Positions 46,457-58,199 of a DNA stretch of 64,000 nucleotides are shown here, piece after piece. The position numbers and the translations under genes are program-made. The notes beneath the pieces were generated by a model. It saw nothing but the letters and a program-made list of their open reading frames with translations. It ran no database searches and was not told the DNA's origin. Location: the NCBI RefSeq assembly GCF_036323735.1, contig NW_026947400.1, positions 1,503,416 to 1,567,415 on the forward strand, written 5' to 3'. Source of the stretch: Rattus norvegicus (lineage: Eukaryota; Chordata; Mammalia; Rodentia; Muridae). Position 1 is the stretch's first letter, and every line of letters begins with the position of its first letter.

Positions 46457-48704
46457 GTCAGAAAAAACTGCAATATAGGGTATCCAGAACATTGAAGAGG
46501 TTTCTTTGTGCTGAGAACACAATACTTATCCATCTTCATTAGTATTATGTCTTTTTTACAAAAAGTATAAAGTCCATGACCTGTCAGGGATACAACTGTG
46601 CCCTTCACAACACCTGAGTTTTGGAATAAAGAAATGAATGATATAAACTCTCTGACTTCCAGAAAGCAAAAGAACAGGGAAGTCCAGATGCTTCTGAGAG
46701 GCTCCTGGCTCCTGGTTCCCTTATGTGGAAACCACATATCTTCAGAGATACCCCTCAACACCTAACAAGGACACACTAAGCTTTCCCAAGCACCACATAT
46801 TTCTTCCTTGTTTTTTATACCAAGACAAAAGGCCAGCTTCCTTATCCCCATTTCATATCCTTCATCCTCTTTGTTCTCACTCCCAAATTGTCTCTGAATA
46901 AGAGGCCAATTAGTAAACCTTAGAGGTATTGAAGGAAAATCTGAGAGGCAGTTGCAGTCATGACAACAGAAGGAGGTAGGGCTCACCAGGTTATAAGAGA
47001 GTTTTCATGGAGGTCCTAATGATGATGTCACTGAGTATTACGGTGGTCTACATGATGAACACCTTTCCTTACATTGTCCAGATTCGAGAGTGCCCTTAGT
47101 AGGTATGTCTCCGGTAACACAGTGGAAACCTGTATGTACTACATCACTCTAAAGTAGAGACTTCTCTCTGTTTCACTAGTGGTTACATGCTCTGAATGGA
47201 GAAAGTTAGACAGGGGCTTGGCATGGGTAGAGAAGATGTAGGAACATGGAGTGTAGGAGATTCTTCAAGACAATATTTTATTCCCAGGATCATTCCTGTG
47301 ACAATGAGTTCAATTTTCTGGGTTTTCTTTATTTCCCAAAGGCCAGTATTTTCTCAACTACCTTTAATTGAATGAATATTGTATTTCAATTTCTTACTGT
47401 AAATTCCTTGATAGGGGACTATGTAAATGTTCCTCAATGTGTAACCAAAAATTCTGTTTCCAATTAAAATTTCTGTAATGATTTTGGTCACAAAGGGGGC
47501 CCAGCCATAGAGTGAGTACAACAGTATAAATACTGTGTGCCTATTTCAAATGATGAATTCCCAAATCCTTATTTTATCAAAAAATTACCAGACATCAGGA
47601 AAGCAAAGGACAACATGGACTATTGAATTTGGTTCTCTACTCCCATTTGATGCCAGTACTACCCTATCTATCTTACAGTGTTACCATGGCCAGACTTGAG
47701 TGTTTAGGATGTTTTACCATGATTCTTTCTTAAGGCCTAATGTAATCTTCCAGATGATGGGCAGGGTTGAAGAATGGCTTGAGGACCAGTTAAATGTCTA
47801 CTTCAATAGGTTCATAAAAACAGCAGGGGTTGGGGATTTAGCTTAGCAGTAGAGTGTTTGCCTAGCGAACGCAAGGTCCTGGGTTCTGTCCCCAGCTCTG
47901 AAGAAAAGAAAAAAAAAAGCAGGAGGGAGTCTATTTGCATTGTCATTTGTGAATTCTACATTCTTGACATAGTTGGGGAGAGTCCATGATAACAGTCCAC
48001 TTAACAACATAAGTGTAGAAGCCACCAAAATTATTTATGTACATCAGCCACCAAAACTAGATAAGATTGATAATGCTAATAAGTGCATTCTTCCAGGAAC
48101 TGGATATAGATATTTACCTAGAGACACAGATACAGCATGTCTAATACGGAAGTGAATGCTAGTAGCAAACCAGTGAACTGAAAACGGCCCTCTTGTTGGT
48201 AAATTTTAAAAAAGGATTAGAAGAGCTAAAGGTGCTTTCAACCCCATAAGAACAACAATGACAATAAACCAGAGCCTTCTCATACCAGACCAATAAACAA
48301 AGAACGTACATGGACTGATCTATGTCTCCAAATGGATATGTGGCAGAGAATTACCTTTTTGGGCAATAATGGTGATGATGCCCTTGGTCCTCCCTAATTT
48401 GTCTCACAGTACAAGGGAATGTCAATGGACAGAAAGACTGGTTATAGAAGTAAGAAAAAAGAACAGGTAGGGATCATAAAGGAAGAAACTGGGAAAGGAA
48501 ATAATATTTTAAATGTAAATAGAGAAAACATCCAGTTAAAAAAAGCAATAAAATTTTCTAAAAAATATGAATGACATAAAAGAAAAGAAAGATGCCAAGT
48601 AATCACACATATTGTCTAGGAAAACTGAAGTGGTAGTCTGAGTAATGCTAATGGAAAGACTGAGATGAACATGTCTCAACTAGAAGCACTTCTCTCTCCC
48701 AAAT
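46457..48704 (+). repeat. Array unit 8
   Basis: 2.25 kb including an ID element at 47,825-47,920. It shares private variants with unit 9 ('tgtaggag', 'gacaatatttt', 'aaaggattagaag'), so units 8 and 9 are probably each other's closest copies. Confidence 0.88.
47825..47920 (+). mobile_element. ID SINE in unit 8
   Basis: 'Ggggttggggatttagctta' through 'tgtccccagctctgaagaaa' and an A-rich tail. It is close to the ID consensus, so recent. Flanks 'aaaacagcag' / 'aaaaagcagg' look like a target duplication. Confidence 0.92.
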
Positions 48705-49929
48705 ATCAGTGTCAGACACAAAGTGCACAATAGATATCCATAGCATGGAGTTTACTCAGAGATAAGCACATAGTACTTGTTTTTCCCTTCTTCCTTAGGA
48801 CCCTTTCTTCTTGACAAAGTATAAAGGTCATGACTTTTCAGTAAAACAAATATGCCTTTCAAACACTTGGCTTTTTAAATAAAGAAATGAATGATATAAA
48901 CCCACTGTCTTCCAGGAACCATAAGAAGAGAAAAGTCCAGTGTGTAGGAAGTTCTTCTAGACAATATTTTTTTTCACAGGTCATTCCTGTACACTCTATC
49001 TAGTTTCCAGTGTTTGCATGCCCAGACTTGAGGGTAGGATGATTTACCATGATTCTTTCTTAAGGCCAAACATAAGATACTGGACGAGGGGCAGGGAGAA
49101 AAATGTCTCGAGGACCAGTTAAACATCTACTTCAAAAGGTTCATAAAAACAGGAGAGAGTCTATTTGAAATTGTCATTTGTGAATTCTACATTCTTGACA
49201 TAGTTGGGCAGAATCCATGTTAACTTTCCACGTAAACACTTAGGTGTAGGAGCCACCAAATGTATATATGTATACATCAGCCAACAAAGCTAGATAAAAT
49301 TGATGAAGGTAAGAAGTGCATTCTGCCAGGAACTGGATATAAATATTTACTGAGAGACACAGATACAGCATGTCGAATACAGAAGTGAATGCTGGTAGCA
49401 AACCAGTGAACTGAAAACGGACCTCTTGTTGGTAAATTTTCAAAAAGGATTAGAAGTGCTGAGGGTGCTTTAAACCACATAAGAACTATGCCAGTGAACC
49501 AGAGCGTTTGGTTACTAGACCAATATACAAGGAAAGTACATGGACTGACCTATGGCTCCAAATGCATATGTTGCTGAGGATGACCTTTTTGGGCAACAAT
49601 GGAAATGAAGCCCTTGGTCCTCCCTAATTTGTCTCCCAGTTCAATGGAATGTCAACAGAAAGAAAGACTGGTTAAAGAAGTAGGAAAAGGGAACAATTAG
49701 GGATCTGAAGGGCAAGAAACTTGGAAAAAAATAATATTTTAAAGGTAAATATAGAAACATCCAGTTATTAAAAGCAATAAAATTTGCTAAAAAGAGAAAC
49801 ATATAAAAGAGAAGAAAGCTGCCAAGTAATCACACATTATGATTCAGAAATCTGAAGTGGTATTCAGAGTAATATTAGTGGAGAGACTGAGATGATGAAG
49901 TCTCAACTACAAGAACTTCTCTCTCTGTG
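48705..49929 (+). repeat. Array unit 9, internally deleted
   Basis: Only 1.22 kb. Compared with its neighbours it lacks about 600 bp at 48,943 ('gtccag' joins directly to 'tgtaggaagttc') and about 450 bp near 49,000. The L1 3' UTR part (about 49,270-49,790) is complete. Confidence 0.88.
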
Positions 49930-51584
49930 ATATCAGTGTCAGGCACAAACTTCACTATTGATATCCAAAGCATGGAGTAGATTACTCGGAGCTAGGGTCT
50001 CAATACTTCTTTTTCACTTCTTCCTTAGGACCTTTTCTTCTTGACAAAAAGAGTAAAGGTCATAACCTCTCAAGGAAACATATATGCCCTTCACAACACT
50101 TGGATTTGGAATAAAAAAATGAATGATATAATCCCACTGACTAGGGAAACCATAACAACAGGGAAGTACAGATGTTTCTGATAGGATCCCAGTTCTGATT
50201 CTCATATGTGAAAGGCTCAGATCAAGGCTATCTCTTCAGTGATCCCACTCAACACCTACCAAGGACTCACTAAGCTTTCCCAAAAACCACATGTTTCTTC
50301 CTTGTTTTATATGCCAAGACAGAAGGACAGCTTCCTTCTCTTCATTTCCAATCTCTTCATCGTCTTTGTTATCACTCCCCAATTTGCTCTGAATTTGAGG
50401 CCAATTAGTAAACCCTAGAGGTACTGAAGGATTTCTGAGAGGCAGTTTCAGTCAAAACAGCAGTTGTGACATCACAGAAGAGGGTCTAATGGTGATGTCG
50501 GTGAGAAATGCCATGGCCTACCTGCTGAACAGTTATCCTTACACTGACATGATTCCAGGGTGCCCTTTCTAGTTCTATCTCCTGTGGCACAGTGGAAACC
50601 TTTATTTACTCCATCTCTCAACAGTTAGAGACTTCATTTGCTTCATTAGTGGTTACATGGTGTGAATGGAGAAACTTAGTCAGGGGCATGGCATGGGTAG
50701 AAAACATCTAGGAACATAAAATGGAGGAGATTCTTCTGGATAATAATTTTATTACCAGGTTCATCCCTGTGACATATATTTCAATTTCCTAGGTTTTCTC
50801 TGTTTCCCAAAGACCTGTATTTACCCTACAGATCTTTAATTGAGTGAATATTGTATTTCATTTTCTAATTGAACATTCCATGAGAGGGGACTTTATATAT
50901 ATTCCTGAATATCATATCAAAAATCTGTTTTCATTTCTATTTTTTTCAGTGATTTTGTCAACAAAGTGGGTCCAGTAGTAGAATGAATATAACAGTGAAA
51001 ATATTGTGTACCTACTTCAAATGATAAACTCCAAAATGCTTATTTTATCCAAAAATTAGCAGATATCAATAAAACAAAGGGCAACATAGAGTATAGAATG
51101 TGGTTCTCTTTCCATTTAAGTATCAGTTCTCTCATATCTCCCTACCTGTGTTCCCAGTGTCAGTCTTGGGGGTTTTGGATGTTTTAGCATGATTATTTCT
51201 TCAGGCCATACATAATACTTATGAGGATGGGCAGTGAGAGGAATGACTTGAGGTCCAGTTAAACCTCAATTTCAATAGGTTCCTTAGAACAGGAGTAAGA
51301 TTATTTGGCATTGTCATTTGTGGATTCAACATTCTTGAGCTAGTAGCACAGAATCCATACTAAAATTCTACCTAACCTCATTGGTGTAGGAGAATATATA
51401 TATCACCAAAACTAGATATGATTAATGAAGCTATGTAGTGCATGCTGCCAGGTACCGGATATATATCTTTCCTGAGAGACACACCTAGAACATATCAAAT
51501 ACAGAAGTGAATGCTAGTGGCAAACGAGTTTACTGAAAACTGATCTGTTGTTGGTAGATTTTTGAGAAGGGATTTCAAATGCTC
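49930..51584 (+). repeat. Array unit 10, left part
   Basis: It runs from the landmark to the 'ttggtagatttttgagaagg' block in the L1 3' UTR part, where the retroviral element at 51,585-55,834 interrupts it. The right part resumes at 55,835. Confidence 0.88.
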
Positions 51585-51980
51585 TGTAAGTGAGTGTTCT
51601 GAGGGTACATGGAAGAGAATGTGGGACAAAGGATGCAAAGAAGGATGCCAAGACAAGAGTCTGAACAAGGTGTCAATTTTATTTTTCTCCAAGGCTGAAT
51701 TTATCCCATAACAGGAGTAACAGAGGGAGGGAGGAAACTAAGAAATATTTACGCAGGGCAAGAACACAGGATTCGTTTGATCACAGAACTGATGTTGAAA
51801 GGATGTCAGAGAGTTCACAGGTGTGTCGTATTATTAATCATCAGGACAACATTATCATATTATTATTTTTCTTGAACACCAAATTTGTATTAGTCTTCTA
51901 CGGCTGCCTGGGGATTTTCCATGAACCTAGTCAACCATAACCTTACTTATATTCAAATGTAAAAGTGACCAATGGCCATG
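51585..51980 (-). repeat. 3' LTR of the ERV
   Basis: Homologous to 55,431-55,834: shared 'tgtaagtgag' edge, 'aaggctgaatttat.ccataacag' and 'ctggggattttccatga' blocks. A polyadenylation signal AATAAA lies on the minus strand at 51,678-51,683, followed by a CT/TG-rich U5. The inner edge is uncertain by tens of bases because the two LTRs diverge there, and no clear polypurine tract is visible. Confidence 0.8.
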
Positions 51981-53679
51981 TATGTCCTGGAATGAACCCC
52001 TTGGAAACTGTGTCTGTCTTAGGTTGGGGTGTTATTTATCACATGGCCAAGAGAATCTTGTAACCAGGGCCCATCATGGGATAAGGCAGCAGCTAATGTC
52101 GGCCCTCCTGTCTTAGGCTGCTTATTCATGAACATATCACTCTATTATCCATCATTGACTGTCCAGCTCAGCACGCAGTGGTGACAATTTTTTGGTTTTT
52201 CAGCAAACACATCAGGACAGTAGGCAGAAAAGAATGTTGGCCCCATTTGACTGAAGGACAAAAATGTCCTTGCCTGAACTGAGATGGAGATTTGTGTTTG
52301 AGTTTGACCCTCATCAAAGCATCATCGAGAGTTAGCCTATGATGATATAAGTGAATAGGTTTTGTTGCTATATTGTCTCCCTGTTATTTAACAAGGCTGG
52401 TTAAATGATTAAATGTCCAAGGTCCAAAATATATAAGTAAAAGAAAAAGAGATAAACAGGTATCCCATGCATGGCAAATAAGAAATAAGCAAACCACACG
52501 TCATTAAAGTACAGCATCAATAACTGAGAAATAAATAATGTGTTGATACATAGAAGGAAAAATAACATTCTGATTGACATTTTTAAATATTTCAAAATAA
52601 ATCATGTTTTGAATAAATCATAAATTTGTGTTCCTGCAACAATCATAATTGCATTATCCAAAAAGTCAAATCCTATGAAAGTTATTGCATTGTTGAAGAA
52701 TACATATTTTAGTTGTGCTAGAGTGGGTGGTAGGATACTGATTCTTCTTGGGCGATGGCAGTGGACTTGAATCAGTGCAGATCTTTGAGGAAGCAGGTCC
52801 TCTCAGTGGAGTGCAGGCTGAAGATGAAGTCATGTGTACCTTGCGGCATGTTCAGTGCCTCCCTGGGCTCCTTCTTTGGATCAGTGCCCAAAAGCGAAGC
52901 AGTAAGAATGCACTGTCACTTTTAACAATTTTATAGTAAATATAATCTCCATATCAGCTCCTGATTGAAGCATTGTAAGACCCCAACTATATCCATCTGT
53001 CCAATCCTGGTTCAGACCGTGGAGTTAAAGTTAATATTTAGGGGGGTTCACCATCCCCTTGCTTTAGAATTAGGACCTTCAGAATGTGAATCTCGGACAT
53101 GCATTAAGCAGGTTGGGATATACTTTAAGTCAAAGTACACAGTGTCTTAGGTCATAAAATTCTTAAGAAGAGCTGTAAGGGGCCTGGCAACAATGCTATG
53201 GAGTGGCCTGATGAGAGCAGGTGTAACAACCTTATCAGGTGACAAATAGCATTCAGTCACACAGCTAAATGAGCCAGCTTTCTTGGGGCGAAAAGGCCAG
53301 CCCATAATTGAGCAGAAGCCTTGTGCCTGTGAAACAAAAATGAGAGCAGAGGGGCAGCTGGTCTGTTACTGGCTGTCCTTCTGGACTCAGCTCAGCTCCT
53401 TAGAGTCAGCTCAGTGGCTCTGCCTCTCAAGAGACCCAGCCTCTGAAGGACACTAGGCTTCCAGTAAGAATTAATAACAAAAGGATGGGGAGATGGTTAG
53501 GATCTGAGTAGTAAATGCCAAGTGGTTGACAAAATCATTTTATGGTTCATCTGCTTTAGGGGGGAATTTTCTTCCAGCATGTCAGACATGCCTGATGACC
53601 TTCCCCCAAAAGACCAGGAGAAAGTAGCATTTGAGTATTGAAGGGGGTTTGCCCAAGGTGTTGTTATCCGACTGAAGCC

Positions 53680-53883
53680 TCAGGTATCAGAGAGTAAGCT
53701 ATAGTTAGAGGCAATTGGTTTTAAGGACACTTTCTGCTGCCATTCCTGAGGCAGGGTCACATTGAATTGGGTTTCCTGCCTCTCACAACCAATAAATATA
53801 TGACTAACAGTGGAGTACTGATCTTTAATAGAAGTATAGCCCTCCCAGTACTGCAGGAGTAGCCCTTCACTAAGCCATCTCAC
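53680..53883 (-). pseudogene. Short open frame inside the ERV, unassigned
   Basis: A 67-codon frame in ERV sense with a Cys and an NVT sequon. It looks like decayed retroviral coding sequence, perhaps envelope-like, but I cannot assign it. The neighbouring internal sequence is stop-rich. Other internal frames (54,643-54,990; 54,203-54,394) are likewise unassigned. Confidence 0.3.
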
Positions 53884-55410
53884 TTAGTTAGAGGGCCATG
53901 GGGAAAAAAAAAACATTGACCATGACCTTGGCCACAGCCTCCAATTAGTGTAAGATGAAGAGCCGGTGCCAACACTTTCTCCTCATGTCATCCTAGAGTA
54001 AAGCCTGTTTTGTCTGGCAAAAAAAGTTCCTCGTAGTCTGGTGCAGAGTCTTTCTTAAACTATTTTAGGGACTACCCTGACTCCTAACCTGGGGCATTTT
54101 GACCATGGGACAAGAACTGACTGCTGCAGTGATAGGATCAGAGGCAGTGTCTTTGTTAATGATGACTAACAAGGAAGGGACTTAATGATGAAGACCAACT
54201 CCTTACTTGCAATAGGGCCAGCAGATAAGGCAGGCTCCCTGGCAGAAAGCAATTTCTCTCAAGCAAATTATTTCCAAGTTAAGCACCAAGAGGATCAAGT
54301 AAAACTTCTTGAGAAACACAGCAAACAGTTCCATGATTTCAAACACTATCATCAGCCCAAGCCCAAAAATTAAACAAAAGCCAAAAAAGGACACTCAACA
54401 ATACCAAAGAAAACAAAATAGAAAAACAGGACCAAGAAAAATCATTCTATAAGTGAATTCCACAGATGCCTGTTACCTTCAGTACCTGGCCCAAAATGAA
54501 GCTTAACCTTAGCTGCTTCTGGGAAGAGGAAGACCATCTGATCCCACCTCCCAATGGGATTCTAGAGTGTCCCCTAGATTCCTTTTTCCTCCTAGAGCAT
54601 CCTCTAGGCCCTATGGCTTGTGAAAACTAGCAAGTCACCCTGTCACAACCGTAAGCCCCTTACAGGACCAATAGTGACAACCGAGTGGACTCTAAACCTT
54701 TTCCAGTGGGGACTCAAACCCTTCAGACAGCAGAGGCAGACAACACAAGTCAACATGAAACAAAGACGAGACATGACATGGAGATAAAACAGAAAGTAAC
54801 ACAGAACAGAAAAGACTGACTTGTTTGAGATTACCTGTGATCTCTTCACCAATTGTGGTTTGGAGGGAGTACAGTTCCCTGTGATGCACCAAAACCCCAT
54901 AGTGAACCACTTCTGGAGTGCAACCACGGAGCATAGATTGACAAAGTGACCGGAGCAGTAGCATGAGTGTATAAGGTTTCTAATCCACATATGTGGGGTT
55001 GCTCATCCACACAAGGAGAGGCAACCTTGTACCCAAAATGCACATAAATTTTATTCCCTCCAGATTGTAGACTTCAGTAAAAGTGTTAGCTCATTCATTA
55101 AACTATCACAAACTCTATACTATCTTTTGAATCAATTGCTCCTTCCTGGGGGAACTATGGACAATATTTTTACAAAATCTAAGATTTTTTTTAAAATTTT
55201 TAACCATATTCATTGTGTCCTGAGTGACTCCCTGAGTCATGTCACAAAAGATTACTGTAGAATGCTTGTGCCATCTCTCAGCAGAAGCTCTGGGAGGTGG
55301 TGGTGGGTGGGAGCAAAAACTCCAAGGGGGAGCAAAGGCTTTCAAAAACAAAGAAGACAGACCAGCCTATTTACAGGGAATGACTTTCTCCTCTAGGACA
55401 CCTTCAAAGA

Positions 55411-55428
55411 GCCTCTCCTTGGGTGCCA
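55411..55428 (-). promoter_or_regulatory. ERV primer-binding site
   Basis: On the minus strand, two bases after the 5' LTR end, the sequence reads TGGCACCCAAGGAGAGGC. The first eight bases fit a tRNA-Lys-type primer site with one change (TGGCGCCC). The rest is diverged. Confidence 0.6.
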
Positions 55429-55430
55429 TT

Positions 55431-55834
55431 TGTAAGTGAGAGGTCTGAGGGTGCCTGGAATAGAACTGGGTAAAAGGGTAACAACGTAGGTTGTTAAGAT
55501 AAGACTCTGATCAAGGTGACAATTTTATTTTCCTCCAAGGCTGAATTTATACCATAACAGTGGTAACATAGGGTGGGGAGAAGTAAGAAACATTTACTCA
55601 GTCCAAAGATACAATATTGGTGTGGTCATGGAATCAGCTAATGTTGACATAATATCAGAAATGTAAAAGGTTTGTCATATTATTAGTCAGCAGGACAACT
55701 TTAAAATGTTATTATTTTTCATGACCATCAGATTTGTATTAGTATTATGAAGCTGGCTGGGGATTTTCCATGAAAATAATCCTACTTAATTCTAACCATA
55801 ATAATAACATCAACAATGGAGGGCATTAAGGGCA
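55431..55834 (-). repeat. 5' LTR of the ERV
   Basis: 404 bp, TG...CA on the minus strand, with AATAAA at 55,524-55,529. Visible divergence from the other LTR, including indels, indicates an old insertion. Confidence 0.8.
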
Positions 55835-56344
55835 TTGCTCCAAACAGAACTGAAGGGGCTTTCAACTTCACAAGAAAAGCAATGCCAAAGAACCAGAGAT
55901 TTCTGGTACCAAGCCAATATTATGTGCATCGACAGAACTATGGCTCCAACTGCATATATAACATAGAATGGCTCTGTTGGGCACTAATGAAAGGAGAAGC
56001 CACTGGTCCTTCCCAGGTCTGACTCCCAGTTTAAGGGAATGTCAAGGTGAAGTAAGGGAGGTTATAGAAGAAGAGTAGGGGGATCAGTTACGGTTCTTAT
56101 TGACAGGAAACTTTGAAAGAAGATAACATTTGAAATGTAAATATAGAAATATCCAGTTAAGAAAGCAATAAAATTTGGTTAAAAATAAAAAAAATGGAAG
56201 AAATAAAAGAAAAGAAACTGCTAGCTAATCTCAACTATTGACTCAGAAATCTCAAGGGTCACTGTCAGGGAATGGTAGTTAGAGTAATACTAGTGAAAGA
56301 CTGAGATGATGAAATCTCAACTAGAAGCACTTCTCTCTCCCAGA
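55835..56344 (+). repeat. Array unit 10, right part
   Basis: It resumes with 'ctgaaggggctttcaac' and completes the L1 3' UTR part (to about 56,185) and the ~0.16 kb spacer before the next landmark. Together with the left part the unit would be about 2.15 kb without the retrovirus. Confidence 0.88.
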
Positions 56345-57317
56345 TATCAGTGTCAGACTCAAACTGCCCTATAGGGATCTTAATCCTGGAGGAGTTTACT
56401 CTGAGCTGAGGACAAGATACTTGCCCATCCCTTCTTCCTTAGGACATTATTCTTCTTGACAAAAAGAATAAAGGCCATGGGCTCTCAGGAAACAACTGTG
56501 CACTTTCCAACACTTTGCTCTTGGAATAAAGAAATGAATGATATAAACTCTCTGATTTCCAGGAGCCATAAGAACAGGGAAGTCCAGATGCTTCTGAGAG
56601 GCTCCCAGCTCCTGATTCCCATATGTGGAAGACTCAGATCAAGGCTGTCTCTTCAAGGAACCCACTAAAAACCTACCCAGGACTAATTTAGCTCTCCAAT
56701 GGACCACGTATTTCTTCCTTTTTTTACACCAAGATAGAAGGGCATCTTCCTTCTCTCCATCTCTGACCTCTTCATCCTCCTTTTCTCCCTCCAAAATGGC
56801 TGTTCACTCTGAATTAAAGGCCAATTAGTAAGCCTTAGAGGTACTGAAGGAATATCTGAGAGGCAGATGCAGTCACAACAACGCTTGTGACCTCACAGAA
56901 GGAGCTAGGGCTCTCCAGGATACAAGAGATTTTACAGGCAGGGCCTAATGATGATGACTGAGAACTGCCATGGCCTACCTGCTGAACAGCCTTCCTTACA
57001 TTGACCAGATTTGAGAGGGCCTTTTCCAGGAGTGTCTCTTGTGACACAGTGGTAACCTTCACATACTCCATCTCTCTAAATCTAGAGACTTCTCTTTGCT
57101 TCATTAGTGGTTACATGCTCTGAATGGACAAAGATGGTCAGGGGCTCGGCATGGGTAGAAAAGATTTAGAAACATGGAGTATATGAGATTCTTCTAGATA
57201 ATATTTTTCTTCCCAGGTTCATTGCTGTGACATATAGTTCAATTTTCGAGGTTTTCTCTGTTTCCCAACAGGCAATATTTTCCTTATTGACCATTAATTT
57301 ATTGAATATTGTATTAC
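56345..57317 (+). repeat. Array unit 11, truncated
   Basis: It contains the first ~970 bp of a unit and ends within the 'gaatattgtattaca' block, where single-copy sequence begins. The L1 3' UTR part is absent. Confidence 0.9.
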
Positions 57318-58180
57318 ACAAATGTGATCATGTTCTTGTTTTCTTCTCTATCTTAGTGCTGAAATAAAGTGATACCCAATACTGTATTAGAACAAATATT
57401 TTATAGTACACCTAAAGAAAACTAATTATTCTCAAGGCCAACGTAACTTCAAAAGTAAGCAATTTGAATTTACAGAGAAATGGCTAAGTATTGTATTACT
57501 TATCTTTAAGTGTACACTTATAATAATCTTAAAAAAAACAGAAATCTAAACATCTGCATAAAAATGTCATATCTGCTTTTAATGATCAGAATGCACATCT
57601 GTGGCAATCTTTATTAAATCAATCAGGAAGCTGAGGGTAAAACTCAGTCAGAAATCAGTTATCAACAGTCCAGCCTTTGTGACAGTCACACCATTAGCCT
57701 ATGCCGCCATTGTTCTTGATCCCTGACCTGAAAAGGTCCCAGTCTTTCCAAACATCAAATTGTTACATAAATTGTGTTTTACATCAGAGTCAGTAGAGAC
57801 AACATCTTAACCAGCTTCACAAACTATTTACTTTTCCAAATGTGTTTTAAGGTTGGTGGTCGTCGCTGACCATTCTACATTTCCTCGGGCAATGATGGAA
57901 GCACTGATCTGCCCCAGAGGCAATTCCTAAAAGACCTTGACCACTGTTATTGCAAATTCCAATGGCGCTGCCCTCTGAGTGGTGGGAAACTCCATGAGGA
58001 TTTTCATGCACTTCTTAGAATAAGAGAGATATGAGTGCAATAACCGACCGACACTCTGCATGAAGTCCTCCTTGGGTTCCTGCCTCACCAAGGTCCAACG
58101 AGACTGTGCTGAAGAGTGTGCCATACCCCAGGAGTTCTAAAGCTCTGTGTCATTCCTCCTTCACAGGCCTTGGCCATACT
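57318..58180. other. Single-copy sequence right of the array
   Basis: A minus-strand frame at 57,927-58,124 (65 codons, WTLVRQEPKEDFMQSVGRLL segment) continues past one stop codon with plausible residues to about 57,845. It may be a decayed exon or retroelement fragment, but I could not identify it. Nothing else seen. Confidence 0.35.
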
Positions 58181-58199
58181 CCACGTCAGAACCAAATTT

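Larger units (their letters stand above)
51585..55834 (-). mobile_element. ERV2/ETn-like non-coding endogenous retrovirus, minus strand
   Basis: Two related ~400-bp terminal repeats flank 3.4 kb of internal sequence. Outer edges are TG...CA, bounded by nearly matching 6-bp target duplications (ATGCTC at 51,579-51,584, TTGCTC at 55,835-55,840). A primer-binding site lies next to the right-hand (5') LTR. The internal region has only short, interrupted frames and no recognisable gag-pro-pol order, as in ETn-type non-autonomous elements. It is antisense to the array and inserted after unit 10 had formed. Class assignment (ERV2/K type, from 6-bp TSD, tRNA-Lys-like PBS and U5 style) is inferred. 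Confidence 0.8.
30053..57317 (+). repeat. Tandem array of ~2.3 kb composite units (about 11 copies)
   Basis: A landmark (TCAGTGTCAGACACAAACTG, with variants) recurs at about 32,303, 34,492, 36,785, 39,107, 41,544, 43,772, 46,457, 48,705, 49,930 and 56,345. A second landmark ('cttgtgacatcacag') recurs at about 30,484, 32,842, 35,022, 37,340, 39,638, 42,077, 44,408, 50,466 and 56,885. Spacing is mostly 2.2-2.4 kb. Each unit holds about 1.5 kb of unassigned sequence, then a site prone to (TA)n expansion, then about 0.45 kb of Lx-type L1 3' UTR in sense ending in an A-rich stretch, then about 0.2 kb to the next landmark. By eye units differ by roughly 10-20 percent. Longer spacings are explained by the insertions listed below. 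Confidence 0.93.

Noticed and set aside
54643..55043. Minus-strand frames of 65-115 codons near the ERV 5' end as a gag gene
   Set aside because: They overlap in different frames, lack capsid or zinc-knuckle motifs, and the family appears non-coding.
30053..57317. Direct repeats resembling a giant CRISPR or satellite array
   Set aside because: The units are 2.3 kb, diverged, contain retroelement sequence and lie in a mammalian genome. There are no short repeat-spacer units.
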